Source: Bryobacteraceae bacterium (lineage in GTDB: Bacteria; Acidobacteriota; Terriglobia; Bryobacterales; Bryobacteraceae). Taken from it: a DNA stretch of 32,087 nucleotides. The notes below the pieces were generated by a model that saw only the letters and a program-made list of their open reading frames with translations, ran no database searches and was not told the DNA's origin. The stretch lies in the NCBI GenBank assembly GCA_025927575.1, contig JAICLJ010000039.1, positions 1 through 32,087 on the forward strand, written 5' to 3'. Positions 7,637 through 14,949 of the stretch are shown piece after piece (the stretch's first letter is position 1; the number at the start of each line of letters is the position of its first letter). A program made the position numbers and the translations under genes.

Positions 7637-8692
7637 CTATGAGAAGTTCAGATTTGCCCGCGCGTAATCGATGCAGCGTCGATTGTACTGATCTTCAGCT
7701 TGCAACTGCCCGGCCGGCGCTAATTTGCTGATCTGCGGAAGCGGTTCCTTCGGCGGATTTCTGTGGACAAGCCCCCATGTCATCGCCACATCGCGCCCCG
7801 GAATTTCCGTCGAGGGATCGCTGAAAGTCGCCCAGTATTTATCGGTGAACACAGGAATTTTCAGTGGATCGCGCGTGATCATTTCAAGACAGAAGAGCAT
7901 GTTCGGATCCTTGGCGCGCAGGATCTCTACTCTCCTCTTTAAGTCGATAACACCTTCGCCCAGCGGAACTTCGGATAGCAGGAAACCGTCTTGATACTCC
8001 TCGACTCCCATGTCTTTCAGATGGCAGAAAATGGCGTAGGGCGAAAGGAGCTCAAAGGTCTCCCGCGGGGTTTCACACAGCGAGATGTTATTACCGAAAT
8101 CGAAGCAAACTCCCACCCATTCGCTTCCCAGGCGCTTCATCCACGCAGCCTGCTCTGAAGCTCGCCAGCCTTTGTGATTCTCGATGGCCAGCCTCATCTT
8201 GTGTTTCCGGAGAACTGGCTCCGCGAGGGCAATCGTTCGCTGGCACTGCGCGAAATTCGTCTTGAATTCTTCTAATGAGTCAAATTGCTCGTACCGCCGT
8301 TGTGTCATGGCGGCATGCAAAGCGATGGCGCCGGCTTCTTTGCAAGCGGCCACGGCGGCGTCGAACGAACTCACGTCGCTTTCCTCTTTCGGAAGACGTG
8401 TGTTCAAGACGATCAGCATGTTGTAGGCTTCTACCTTCTGCCGCATAGCTTTGACCGCTTCAGGATCGGTAGACGTAAGAAACGATTCGGCTCCGGTCAA
8501 ACCAAGTTGGTGGCAGTGCTCGATAATCGCCATCGCTCGGTCCGCACGGGGCACGGACCGCATCCGCACCGCAAAGCAGGTAGGCGATCCGCCGAGCCGC
8601 CCTTTTCCCTCCGGCATGTCCGCGAACGCCGGCCTCAGGGCCAGAAATGCAGAAGCGGCCCCGGCTGCTGAAAGCAGCTCACGTCTATTCAT
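7637..8692 (-). CDS. Sugar phosphate isomerase/epimerase family TIM-barrel protein, Tat signal
   Basis: A xylose-isomerase-like TIM barrel (AP endonuclease 2 family) of 351 residues. The N-terminus has a twin-arginine signal (Arg3-Arg4, hydrophobic to about residue 24). Metal-site residues expected for the fold are present: Glu171 (IENH), Asp198 (CFDFGNN), His224 (CHLKD) and Glu270 (CLEM). Exported members in Acidobacteriota and Planctomycetota are linked to keto-sugar rearrangement or beta-elimination of 3-keto-glycosides, which fits the nearby GMC/subunit 3 and Gfo/Idh/MocA genes (inference). The ATG at 8692 is supported by an AAGGAG motif upstream. Its stop lies 58 bp from the convergent EEP gene. 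Exact substrate unknown. Confidence 0.87.
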   Translation of the reverse strand: MNRRELLSAAGAASAFLALRPAFADMPEGKGRLGGSPTCFAVRMRSVPRADRAMAIIEHCHQLGLTGAESFLTSTDPEAVKAMRQKVEAYNMLIVLNTRLPKEESDVSSFDAAVAACKEAGAIALHAAMTQRRYEQFDSLEEFKTNFAQCQRTIALAEPVLRKHKMRLAIENHKGWRASEQAAWMKRLGSEWVGVCFDFGNNISLCETPRETFELLSPYAIFCHLKDMGVEEYQDGFLLSEVPLGEGVIDLKRRVEILRAKDPNMLFCLEMITRDPLKIPVFTDKYWATFSDPSTEIPGRDVAMTWGLVHRNPPKEPLPQISKLAPAGQLQAEDQYNRRCIDYARANLNFS

Positions 8693-8715
8693 CCTTGGTT
8701 TTCTCCTTCACAGCA

Positions 8716-8744
8716 TTGGCTGTATATGCTTGATGCTGTTATAT
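8716..8744 (+). promoter_or_regulatory. Possible sigma-70-like promoter for the MOSC gene
   Basis: TTGGCT (8716-8721) and TTATAT (8739-8744) are separated by 17 bp in the AT-rich divergent spacer. They lie about 50 bp before the MOSC start. The match to consensus is moderate only. The minus-strand isomerase promoter must lie in the same 101-bp spacer. Confidence 0.3.
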
Positions 8745-8793
8745 CAACATAATAAAGAGACGGCTCAAGCGTACGGGCGCGCATTCCTCATTC

Positions 8794-9465
8794 ATGGGCG
8801 AGACACACATAAAACGGGTTCTTTCAGTAAATGTCGGCCTTCCAAAGGAAGTCCGAGTTCGCGGCGACGTCGTCCTCACCGGCATCTTCAAATCGCCTGT
8901 CGAGGGTAAATTAGCGCTGCGCGGCTACAATCTCGAAGGCGATCGTCAGGCGGACCTCACCGCTCATGGAGGCCCGTACAAAGCCGTTTACGCATATCCT
9001 TCAGAGCACTATATATACTGGGCCGCTCAATTACCCGGCTTCGATCTGCCACCCGGGGTATTTGGTGAAAACCTCACCACGGAAGGCATGGATGAGGAAG
9101 CTGTCCACATTGGCGATCGGTTTCGCATCGGTTCGGCAATCGTCCAGGTTGCACAGCCCCGCATGCCCTGTTTCAAACTCGGCATTCGTTTCGGCCGTCC
9201 GGAAATGGTTAAGAAGTTTTGGAACAGCAACCGTTCCGGCATCTATTTTTCCGTCGCGGCGGAAGGAGAACTTCAGCGTGGAGACGAGATTCATCAGCTC
9301 GACGAAGACCCGGAGCGTGTCAGCGTAGCTGATATCGTACGACTCTACAAAGGCGAAATTTTCGACCGTGAACTCATCGGCCGGGCGCTCAAATCACCGC
9401 TGCATGGCAGTTGGAAAACGGGCATCCGGTCATGGCTCGAGGAATTCCCGGAACAATTCGGTTAA
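8794..9465 (+). CDS. MOSC domain protein (YiiM-like)
   Basis: This 223-residue protein has a MOSC domain from the N-terminus to about residue 165 and a short helical 3-alpha tail at about 170-220, the layout of E. coli YiiM. Characteristic blocks are HGGPYKAVYAYP at 58-69, the GVFGENLTT block at 88-96, and the invariant cysteine Cys126 in PRMPCFK, thought to carry sulfur or bind molybdenum cofactor. YiiM-type proteins use molybdenum cofactor to reduce N-hydroxylated compounds. The presence of a molybdoenzyme operon at 13721-19164 shows the host makes the cofactor. It is monocistronic and convergent with the phosphatase gene, sharing the four bases TTAA that supply both stop codons. No clear ribosome binding site was seen before the ATG. 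Confidence 0.88.
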   Translation: MGETHIKRVLSVNVGLPKEVRVRGDVVLTGIFKSPVEGKLALRGYNLEGDRQADLTAHGGPYKAVYAYPSEHYIYWAAQLPGFDLPPGVFGENLTTEGMDEEAVHIGDRFRIGSAIVQVAQPRMPCFKLGIRFGRPEMVKKFWNSNRSGIYFSVAAEGELQRGDEIHQLDEDPERVSVADIVRLYKGEIFDRELIGRALKSPLHGSWKTGIRSWLEEFPEQFG

Positions 9466-10070
9466 TCCTCATCGCTGCTCGTTTCGGAAACCGTCCGATT
9501 CCAAAGCTGAATGACGCGACAGGTGCGCTCATAGCCCAGAATGCTAATGCTGCCGGCCTCAAGAGCAAAGAGTCGCCCCGCGTCTGGACTTAGTCCCAAC
9601 CAGCAGGCGGCCAAAATTCGAAGGATGTGCCCGTGCGCAAAAAGTGCCGTGTCGCCGCCGGCTGAGGTTGCTCTCGCAATTACCCGGCGCGCGCGATCAC
9701 CCACTTCATCGAGCGCCTCGCCACCGGAAATTGTGCTGGACCAGATCGACCAGTTAGGAGCATTCTTCTGTATATCTTCTGTCTTGCGGCCTTCGAAAAT
9801 GCCGTAATCCCATTCGTGAAGATCCGGCTCGATCTTGGCAATATCGCAAAACCCTGCGATCCGGCAAGTTTCAAGGGCTCGCAGCATCGGGCTGGTCAGC
9901 ACCAGCGAAAAATTCATGACGGAAAGGATGCCGCCGATGGCTTTGGCCTGCCTTTTGCCATTTTCGGTGAGCGGTATGTCGGTGCGGCCCGTATGCGCGC
10001 CCGAGAGGCTCCATTCCGTTTCGCCATGGCGGATCAGCCAGATCCGAGGCTGCTCCTCAGACGCGCTCAC
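9462..10070 (-). CDS. Histidine phosphatase family protein (phosphoglycerate mutase-like)
   Basis: A 202-residue member of the branch 1 histidine phosphatase family. The catalytic RHG motif has its phospho-accepting His at residue 15 (LIRHGETEW), followed by the family's substrate-pocket block (HTGRTDIPLTENGKRQA). A second histidine sits in the FAHGHILR motif near residue 145. An acidic EWDYG block near residue 88 matches the phosphatase/mutase proton donor region. Members remove phosphate from small metabolites such as sugar phosphates or nucleotide precursors; length and pattern fit a stand-alone phosphatase rather than glycolytic mutase. Its stop overlaps that of the convergent MOSC gene by 4 bases. 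The substrate is not predictable. Confidence 0.88.
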   Translation of the reverse strand: MSASEEQPRIWLIRHGETEWSLSGAHTGRTDIPLTENGKRQAKAIGGILSVMNFSLVLTSPMLRALETCRIAGFCDIAKIEPDLHEWDYGIFEGRKTEDIQKNAPNWSIWSSTISGGEALDEVGDRARRVIARATSAGGDTALFAHGHILRILAACWLGLSPDAGRLFALEAGSISILGYERTCRVIQLWNRTVSETSSDED

Positions 10071-10130
10071 TGCGAATTCCCTCTCGTGCTCAGAATGCAG
10101 GAGTGGTCAGGGAATCGCGACCGCCGTAGC

Positions 10131-10146
10131 ATGCAAACGGTTGCAT
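10131..10146. promoter_or_regulatory. LacI-operator-like palindrome
   Basis: The 16 bases ATGCAAACGGTTGCAT form an inverted repeat with arms ATGCAA/TTGCAT around a central CG, the usual geometry of LacI-family operators. It lies in the 218-bp divergent spacer between the histidine phosphatase and the first response regulator, about 60 bp before the former's start. No LacI-family gene is in the window. Nothing else was recognised in this spacer. Confidence 0.3.
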
Positions 10147-10288
10147 CCGAGCCTTCGCAGGCTGTTATCATCTGGAATGGAAGAGTCATCATTGGCCTTA
10201 ACTGCTTTTCAGCGCTGCCGAATCCGCGCTTCATGGGGAGATTCCGCGAAAGCAAGAATCCGGGCCTCCGGCTGAACGGACACAAAAA

Positions 10289-10813
10289 ATGGTCATCGCG
10301 AGTCATAATTTCAACAGCCAGGCTGACGGCCGTCCAAGTAAACAGCAGACATCCGAAGGGACGACCGCCAAGAAAGATAGTTTCGAAGTTCATCCAAACG
10401 GGCCCGTACAAATTGTAGTGGTTGAGGATAATGCAGGCGATGTCGATCTTCTGCGGAAGGCTCTCGCGGACCAGCAAATCGCCTATCACCTGCTCGTCTT
10501 GGAGGATGGCCGAAAAGCTTTGTCATTCTTTGAAGGAATCATCAACGAGGGCCGGGAATTGCCGAGTTTCATCATTCTCGATCTGAATCTTCCGGCGGTC
10601 CACGGTCTTACTATTCTCGAAAGGATTCGAGGAGTTCCGCGCCTGAAATCGATACCGGTAGTGATACTTACATCTTCCACACTGCCGGACGAGCGCAAAA
10701 GGGCGACGGCGGCCGGTGTCGAAGCGTATTGGAACAAACCTCACTCCCTCGATGAATTGGAAGCCCTGGGACAATCCCTCGCCAAGTTTTTTCGACAATA
10801 TAATATAACCTGA
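10289..10813 (+). CDS. Single-domain response regulator (Rcp1-like)
   Basis: This is a receiver domain with no output domain, 174 residues long. The acidic pocket is Glu46-Asp47, the phospho-accepting residue is Asp98 (ILDLNLP), the switch residue is Thr128 or Ser129 (ILTSS), and the conserved lysine is Lys150 (NKP). The first 38 residues are a polar extension without a visible fold. The Rcp1 subfamily, with the LDLNLP block, typically takes phosphate from phytochrome-like or PAS histidine kinases. The kinase at 11055, 241 bp downstream, is the likely partner. No other in-frame ATG lies between 10289 and the receiver, which decides the start. Function as a phosphorelay intermediate or protein-interaction switch is inferred. 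Confidence 0.9.
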   Translation: MVIASHNFNSQADGRPSKQQTSEGTTAKKDSFEVHPNGPVQIVVVEDNAGDVDLLRKALADQQIAYHLLVLEDGRKALSFFEGIINEGRELPSFIILDLNLPAVHGLTILERIRGVPRLKSIPVVILTSSTLPDERKRATAAGVEAYWNKPHSLDELEALGQSLAKFFRQYNIT

Positions 10814-11044
10814 GAGGTTGGACCCGCTCAGAAATAAACCGGGCGTAAGCTGCTGCAGTTACGGATTGGATAGCCGGATTAGCGCAAGAAAAGGTTTTGG
10901 TATTTCTAGTACCTTTACGTGTGTGGGCTAACGCGGCTCGTCGATGTCAGTCGTTTCGTGATTGAGTTTTTTCGAAGCGCCATGCAACCAGATAACGATC
11001 TTTATCGCCATACCCGTGTGATGTCCAGTATCGCTGTCGCGCTC

Positions 11045-11057
11045 GGAGGTTCAATTG
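11045..11057 (+). promoter_or_regulatory. Strong ribosome binding site with TTG start codon for the histidine kinase
   Basis: GGAGG at 11045-11049 is followed after 5 bases by TTG at 11055-11057. No in-frame ATG lies nearby, and an in-frame GTG about 36 bases further on has no such site. This decides the start of the kinase. Confidence 0.7.
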
Positions 11058-12155
11058 GTTGACGAGGCGGATTCCGGAAATGCGGTATCCGTGGCGGCGG
11101 GGGTGGGTCGTGGCCACGGCGCCGCGGCGCAACCGGTTCCTTCCATCACCTTTCTTTTGTGGCAAGCAGACAGTCGAGGCGCCGTGAGGAAATTCGACGG
11201 CCCCGCGGCGGCGGCGGCGATTCTTTCGCCCGGCTCCGAATGGATCGACCTCGTTCATCCCGAGGAGCGCGCTGATGCCGTTGCCCACTGGAACTCGTGC
11301 GTTCGGGCCGGCAAATCCTTTTACTGTGAGGCCCGGCTGCAATTACAAATGGCAGATGGATATCGATCGTATTTGATCCGCGCAATTCCGGCTGGACAGA
11401 CAGACTTGACCTTCCCGCTGTGGGACGTAGCTGCCATGGACATCACAGAGCAGAAACGCCGTGAAGAAAAGCTGAAAGCCACGAATCTGGAACTCGAGCA
11501 ATTCACGTTCACAGCGTGTCATGATCTGAAAGAACCGGTGCGAAACCTCGCGCTCTCCTGCCAGGTGCTGCAGCTGGAATATCGCCCCCAGTTGGATGCT
11601 TCGGCGGATCAGTTCCTCGTTTATATCTCCGATGCCGCCCGCCGTATGGAGGCGCTCGTCGACGATCTGCTCGATTACACGCGATCATCGGTCGTGACGG
11701 CTGTGCCCGATGATCCGTTGGATCTCAATTTAGTAGTGCGAGACGTCCTTGAAGACCTGCATACCCTGGTCGAGGAAACAGGTGCGGTCGTCTACAGCCA
11801 TCCGTTACCAGCCCTGTGCATGCAACAATTTCATATCGAACAGGTTTTCCATCACCTGATCGAGAACTCGCTCGTCTATCGGTCCAAAAAGGTTCCTGAA
11901 ATCGACATATCCGCGGAAGAAGTCGGCGGGGCTTGGCGATTTGCGATAAAAGATAACGGAATTGGCATTGAGCCGGAGTATCATGACACTATCTTCGGCC
12001 TTTTTAAGCGGTTGCAAAAGCGCGACGAATTGAGCGGAAGCGGAATCGGCCTCGCCACCTGCCGTAAAATTATCGAGTCTTACGGCGGCCGCATATGGGT
12101 CGAATCGCGCCCTGGCAACGGTTCTACGTTTTTCTTTTCTCTACCGCCCGACTAG
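11055..12155 (+). CDS. PAS-domain sensor histidine kinase (cytoplasmic)
   Basis: A soluble histidine kinase of 366 residues with no membrane segment. Residues about 35-132 are a PAS/PAC sensor domain (WIDLVHPEERA block, ending in AAMDITEQKRREE). A dimerisation helix follows with the phospho-accepting His156 (HDLKEP). The ATP-binding domain has the N box at Asn271, the G1 box at Asp300-x-Gly302 (DNGIGI), an F box region near GLFKRL, and the G2 box at 328-333 (GSGIGL). The HDLKEP type is shared with phytochrome-like kinases that signal to Rcp1-like regulators. That matches the two receiver proteins on either side; the second starts 6 bp after this gene's stop. The signal sensed is unknown. Confidence 0.92.
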   Translation: MVDEADSGNAVSVAAGVGRGHGAAAQPVPSITFLLWQADSRGAVRKFDGPAAAAAILSPGSEWIDLVHPEERADAVAHWNSCVRAGKSFYCEARLQLQMADGYRSYLIRAIPAGQTDLTFPLWDVAAMDITEQKRREEKLKATNLELEQFTFTACHDLKEPVRNLALSCQVLQLEYRPQLDASADQFLVYISDAARRMEALVDDLLDYTRSSVVTAVPDDPLDLNLVVRDVLEDLHTLVEETGAVVYSHPLPALCMQQFHIEQVFHHLIENSLVYRSKKVPEIDISAEEVGGAWRFAIKDNGIGIEPEYHDTIFGLFKRLQKRDELSGSGIGLATCRKIIESYGGRIWVESRPGNGSTFFFSLPPD

Positions 12156-12161
12156 ACACTC

Positions 12162-12596
12162 ATGTCTTCAGACAAACCGCCTGCACCCCTGATTTTTCTA
12201 TTTGAGGATAACGAACCCGACGCTCTGTTGGTGCGTATGGCTCTGGATAGGCAACTCGCGCCGTTCGAGTTGCGGACGGCGAACGAAGGTGAAGAAGCCA
12301 TTCGCCTCATTGACGACGTGGATGGGGATTTGGAATCCGCGCCCCCATCGCTGGTCCTTCTGGATCTGAATTTGCCTCGCAAAAGCGGCGAGGATATTCT
12401 CGAGAGACTGCGCACGAGCCAGCGATGCCGCGGCGTGCCGGTAATCATAATTAGTTCGTCGGAATCGCCTCTGGAAAAGGCAAGAATTCATCAATTAGGC
12501 GCCACTGCCTATTTCCAGAAATCCTCTGATCTCACTGAATTCTTGCAGATCGGCGCTCTTGCGCAACGCTTCCTGCCTCCAAAGGGAGCGACCTAA
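12162..12596 (+). CDS. Single-domain response regulator (Rcp1-like)
   Basis: A second stand-alone receiver protein, 144 residues, with Glu15-Asp16, phospho-acceptor Asp68 (LLDLNLP), switch Ser99 (IISSS) and Lys120 (FQKS). It shares the LDLNLP block and overall pattern with the regulator at 10289 but is clearly divergent outside the active site. The 6-bp gap to the kinase stop indicates co-transcription and probably translational coupling, making it the most likely direct phosphate acceptor. With no output domain it would act by protein-protein contact or in a relay. Confidence 0.92.
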   Translation: MSSDKPPAPLIFLFEDNEPDALLVRMALDRQLAPFELRTANEGEEAIRLIDDVDGDLESAPPSLVLLDLNLPRKSGEDILERLRTSQRCRGVPVIIISSSESPLEKARIHQLGATAYFQKSSDLTEFLQIGALAQRFLPPKGAT

Positions 12597-12615
12597 CTAA
12601 AGTTCCGGGCCAGTA

Positions 12616-12635
12616 GGGCCGGGCGTATCCGGCCC
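12616..12635. terminator. GC-rich hairpin between convergent genes
   Basis: A perfect 7-bp GC stem (GGGCCGG at 12616-12622 with CCGGCCC at 12629-12635) and 6-base loop lie in the 86-bp spacer between the response regulator and the convergent BON gene. There is no U-tract on either side, so termination strength is doubtful. Position is the main argument. Confidence 0.4.
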
Positions 12636-12682
12636 GAAAAGCCCAGCCTGCGCCATTGCTGAAAACTTCGTGCCGCTGTTTA

Positions 12683-13507
12683 TCAGTGATGGGTCACGGA
12701 TGTTGCGCTGTGTGCGGCAACCTGCGGTGAACTCGTCTGGCTGGTGTCTCCAGTCGTCGGCTGCGAGACGTCCCTCGCAGAGCCCGGCTCCTGGCGATGG
12801 ACGCGGATCTGGTTCTGCACATCCTTCACACCCCAAACGTCGTTCGCAATATCCTCCGCAACCCTCTTCGATTGCCGGTCGTCGACGGTTCCGTTTAAGG
12901 TAACGATCCCGCTTTCAACGCGCACCTCGATATCGCTGGCGTCCACTTCGGGATCTCTCGTCAACTGCTCGTTTACGTCTTCCGTGATCCGCTCGTCAGA
13001 TCTCCGATAGCCTTTAGGACCACGACCGACGTGGCCGTACGCTTCCTGTGAATACCGCCCTTCTCTTTCCCTGAGTCTGCTACGAACTCCATAGCCGGCC
13101 GACTCCGTGAGGCTGCCGAGCCTGTGGCGGCCTAACTCCGAGCCCCAAGTCGCGCCCACCGGTGTCTCTCCATAGCCCGGATTCGATTGGCTACGACCTT
13201 CCACGTGACTCCTGTATCCGCTCGGACTCGTGTATGTGTTACGGCTCGTATAGCCTTGCGGCGCCTGCCGAAAGCCCCGCTCACCTCTATACTCTCCGCG
13301 GCGCAGGTCCGGTTCTCGCTCATAGTCGTTTTCAGAAAATCGGCGGTTTTCGTAATCCGGGCCACCACTGCTTTCCCGGCGTTCCCTGTCGGGATAATAC
13401 GGCGAGGCGTAACCGTAACCACTTGGGCCGCGGCGATCCTGCGACTCAGAATCGGGCTCGCGTTCCTCCCCGCGCATCCTATATCGATCGTTGTATCTAT
13501 CCTCCAT
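12683..13507 (-). CDS. BON-domain protein with long Arg/Tyr/Gly-rich N-terminal region
   Basis: This 274-residue protein has a single BON domain at about residues 171-237 (DERITEDVNEQLT, then VTLNGTVDDRQSKR, then VQNQIRV). BON domains bind lipid surfaces or phospholipid and are found in stress proteins such as OsmY. Residues 1-165 are low complexity, rich in Arg, Tyr, Gly, Asp and Glu, and probably disordered; no signal peptide is present. The tail after 240 is Ser/Thr/Gln-rich. The start at 13507 is chosen over an upstream in-frame codon because AAAGGAG sits 8 bases before it. Proteins of this layout are common in soil bacteria and usually annotated as stress-associated. It appears to be a single-gene unit. 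Confidence 0.85.
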   Translation of the reverse strand: MEDRYNDRYRMRGEEREPDSESQDRRGPSGYGYASPYYPDRERRESSGGPDYENRRFSENDYEREPDLRRGEYRGERGFRQAPQGYTSRNTYTSPSGYRSHVEGRSQSNPGYGETPVGATWGSELGRHRLGSLTESAGYGVRSRLREREGRYSQEAYGHVGRGPKGYRRSDERITEDVNEQLTRDPEVDASDIEVRVESGIVTLNGTVDDRQSKRVAEDIANDVWGVKDVQNQIRVHRQEPGSARDVSQPTTGDTSQTSSPQVAAHSATSVTHH

Positions 13508-13657
13508 AATTACGCTCCTTTGAGCGCGATTTACTCCGGACACTGCGCATCCGAAATTAATCGCTCCCACTCTGTAGACCGGTAGCACTGCGCTTTCCGT
13601 TCAAAGAGATTGCGAGTCGCACGTTAGTGAAGGAACATCGAAAGAACACAGAGGCGA

Positions 13658-13676
13658 GCGAACTCTATCTGTTCGC
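13658..13676 (-). terminator. Hairpin downstream of the molybdoenzyme operon
   Basis: GCGAAC (13658-13663) and GTTCGC (13671-13676) form a perfect 6-bp stem with a 7-base loop, 45 bp beyond the last gene of the minus-strand operon. It lacks a T-run, so it may only protect the transcript end. The rest of the 213-bp spacer (13508-13720) shows nothing recognised. Confidence 0.25.
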
Positions 13677-13720
13677 CCGCGAAAACCGGAATTCCCAGAA
13701 GCCCCCGGCAATACGTGGAA

Positions 13721-13945
13721 TTAATATTCTTCCGGCTCGTAACAAGCGCGGTCCGGCCCGCATTGGCCAATATGGACAAAATGTTCATCGGGGCCCGCCG
13801 GCCCCATCGTTTTCATGCACCAGAACGACGCAGTCGACGATACTCCAGTGATCCAATCTTCCATATTGCCCACGTACGAGCCGTAGATCGTTTTGGTACG
13901 AATGCACCGGCACGGTTTGGTCGCATTTGCGGTTTCTTGAATCAT
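13721..13945 (-). CDS. Small cysteine-rich protein, last gene of the molybdoenzyme operon
   Basis: A 74-residue protein with five cysteines: Cys12, Cys14, Cys43, Cys62 and Cys68. They sit in short motifs (CRC, FWCMKTMGPAGPDE, GQCGPDRACYE), with tryptophans at 31 and 42. It has no signal peptide or membrane segment. Its ATG overlaps the stop of the FAD subunit gene as ATGA, the same coupling used between the FAD and Mo subunit genes, so it is almost certainly translated as part of this operon. The pattern (CWC or WC, a GPD turn, then C and RxCY near the end) resembles small uncharacterised cysteine-rich proteins that I recall from Myxococcota and Planctomycetota, but I cannot name a family. 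A metal- or cluster-binding accessory role for the enzyme is inference from context alone. Confidence 0.72.
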   Translation of the reverse strand: MIQETANATKPCRCIRTKTIYGSYVGNMEDWITGVSSTASFWCMKTMGPAGPDEHFVHIGQCGPDRACYEPEEY

Positions 13946-14949
13946 GCTCGGCCTCCAACAGCGCTCGGATCGGGTCCCATCTTTCCAGCAGTCAGCATGA
14001 TGGTCCGGTAGATCGCTACTTCAAACATTGGAACTTTGTAAGCGTTGCGTGTCAGCGGCGAGGCCTTCACCATAGCCGCTTTGCCCGCGGCGCGCGCTGT
14101 CTCCTCGGTGACGGGCTTTGCCGCCAGCACTGCCTCGGCTTCATGCATGCGCAAGGGCGCCGGAGCAGCCGCGCCGACGACGATAGTGGCCTTGCGGCAG
14201 GTGTCGCCATCCATGTCCAGAACCACGCCCGCATCGGCAATGGCCCAATCCGTGCCTTCCCGTTCGGCCCATTTCTGGTACGCCGATCGTGTGCTGGAGG
14301 CGGGTTTGGGAAGATTGATCGCGGTGATGATCTCGCCGGGACGCAAAATGTTTTCTTTTGTCCAGTTCTGCTCGGGCAGCAGGAAAAACTTTTCGAGCGA
14401 TATGGTCCGCTTGCCGTCGCTCGAAGCTACCTCAAGCGATCCAGCGAGCGCCATCAATGGCACGGCCGTCGAGGAAGGATGAACAATCGCGCAAATGGAA
14501 TTGTGGAAAATCGCGTGGTATTCGTTATCGCCAATCTGCGCATAGCAGGTTTCTCCGCCCTTGCGGCGGCAATCGTAATCGGCGGAGCGAAAATACCAGC
14601 AGCGGGGGCGCTGCACCAGATTGCCGCCGATCGTCCCCATGTTACGGATCTGCGGCGTTGCCGCATGCGCGGCGGCGTTGGCGAGCGCGGTGTAGTTCTT
14701 CTGAATCGCAGGATGTTCGGCCACTTCAGCCAGCGTCATCAGCGGACCGATGCGCAAGCCGCTCGACGTTTCCTCAATCCCGCGAAGCGCCTGTATGTTG
14801 CGTATGTTGACGAGTTTCTCAGGCGCCGAAATACGCTCCTTCATGCGGTCGAGCACATCGGTGCCGCCCGCCTTTAACTCGGCCCCCGGAGTCAGCGCGC
14901 TCAAAGCCTGCTCGAGAGTATCGCAATTGGTGAATGCAAAGCGGTTCAT
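13942..14949 (-). CDS. FAD-binding subunit of periplasmic aldehyde oxidoreductase-like molybdoenzyme (PaoB-like)
   Basis: The medium subunit of a xanthine-oxidase-family enzyme, 335 residues. Residues 1-220 are the FAD-binding domain of the molybdopterin dehydrogenase type, with the flavin loop KAGGTDVLD near 27-35 and the TIGGNL block at 106-111. Residues about 112-160 hold a loop with Cys117, Cys127, Cys135 and Cys153. An equivalent cysteine loop in E. coli PaoB (YagS) binds an extra [4Fe-4S] cluster, so the same is expected here. The CO-dehydrogenase flavoprotein C-terminal domain follows. It overlaps the Mo subunit gene by 4 bases (ATGA) and the small cysteine-rich gene by 4 bases on the other side. 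The substrate is probably an aldehyde or aromatic heterocycle. Confidence 0.92.
   Translation of the reverse strand: MNRFAFTNCDTLEQALSALTPGAELKAGGTDVLDRMKERISAPEKLVNIRNIQALRGIEETSSGLRIGPLMTLAEVAEHPAIQKNYTALANAAAHAATPQIRNMGTIGGNLVQRPRCWYFRSADYDCRRKGGETCYAQIGDNEYHAIFHNSICAIVHPSSTAVPLMALAGSLEVASSDGKRTISLEKFFLLPEQNWTKENILRPGEIITAINLPKPASSTRSAYQKWAEREGTDWAIADAGVVLDMDGDTCRKATIVVGAAAPAPLRMHEAEAVLAAKPVTEETARAAGKAAMVKASPLTRNAYKVPMFEVAIYRTIMLTAGKMGPDPSAVGGRA

Noticed and set aside
10982..11062. 26-codon reading frame ending 8 bases inside the kinase start
   Set aside because: It could be a leader peptide, but it has no ribosome binding site and no runs of a single amino acid; the overlap may be chance.
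13658..13676. Strong intrinsic terminator for the molybdoenzyme operon
   Set aside because: The stem is only 6 bp and has no T-run; kept as a low-confidence hairpin only.
13927..14877. 316-codon plus-strand open frame
   Set aside because: Opposite the FAD subunit gene and its cysteine loop; no motif of its own.
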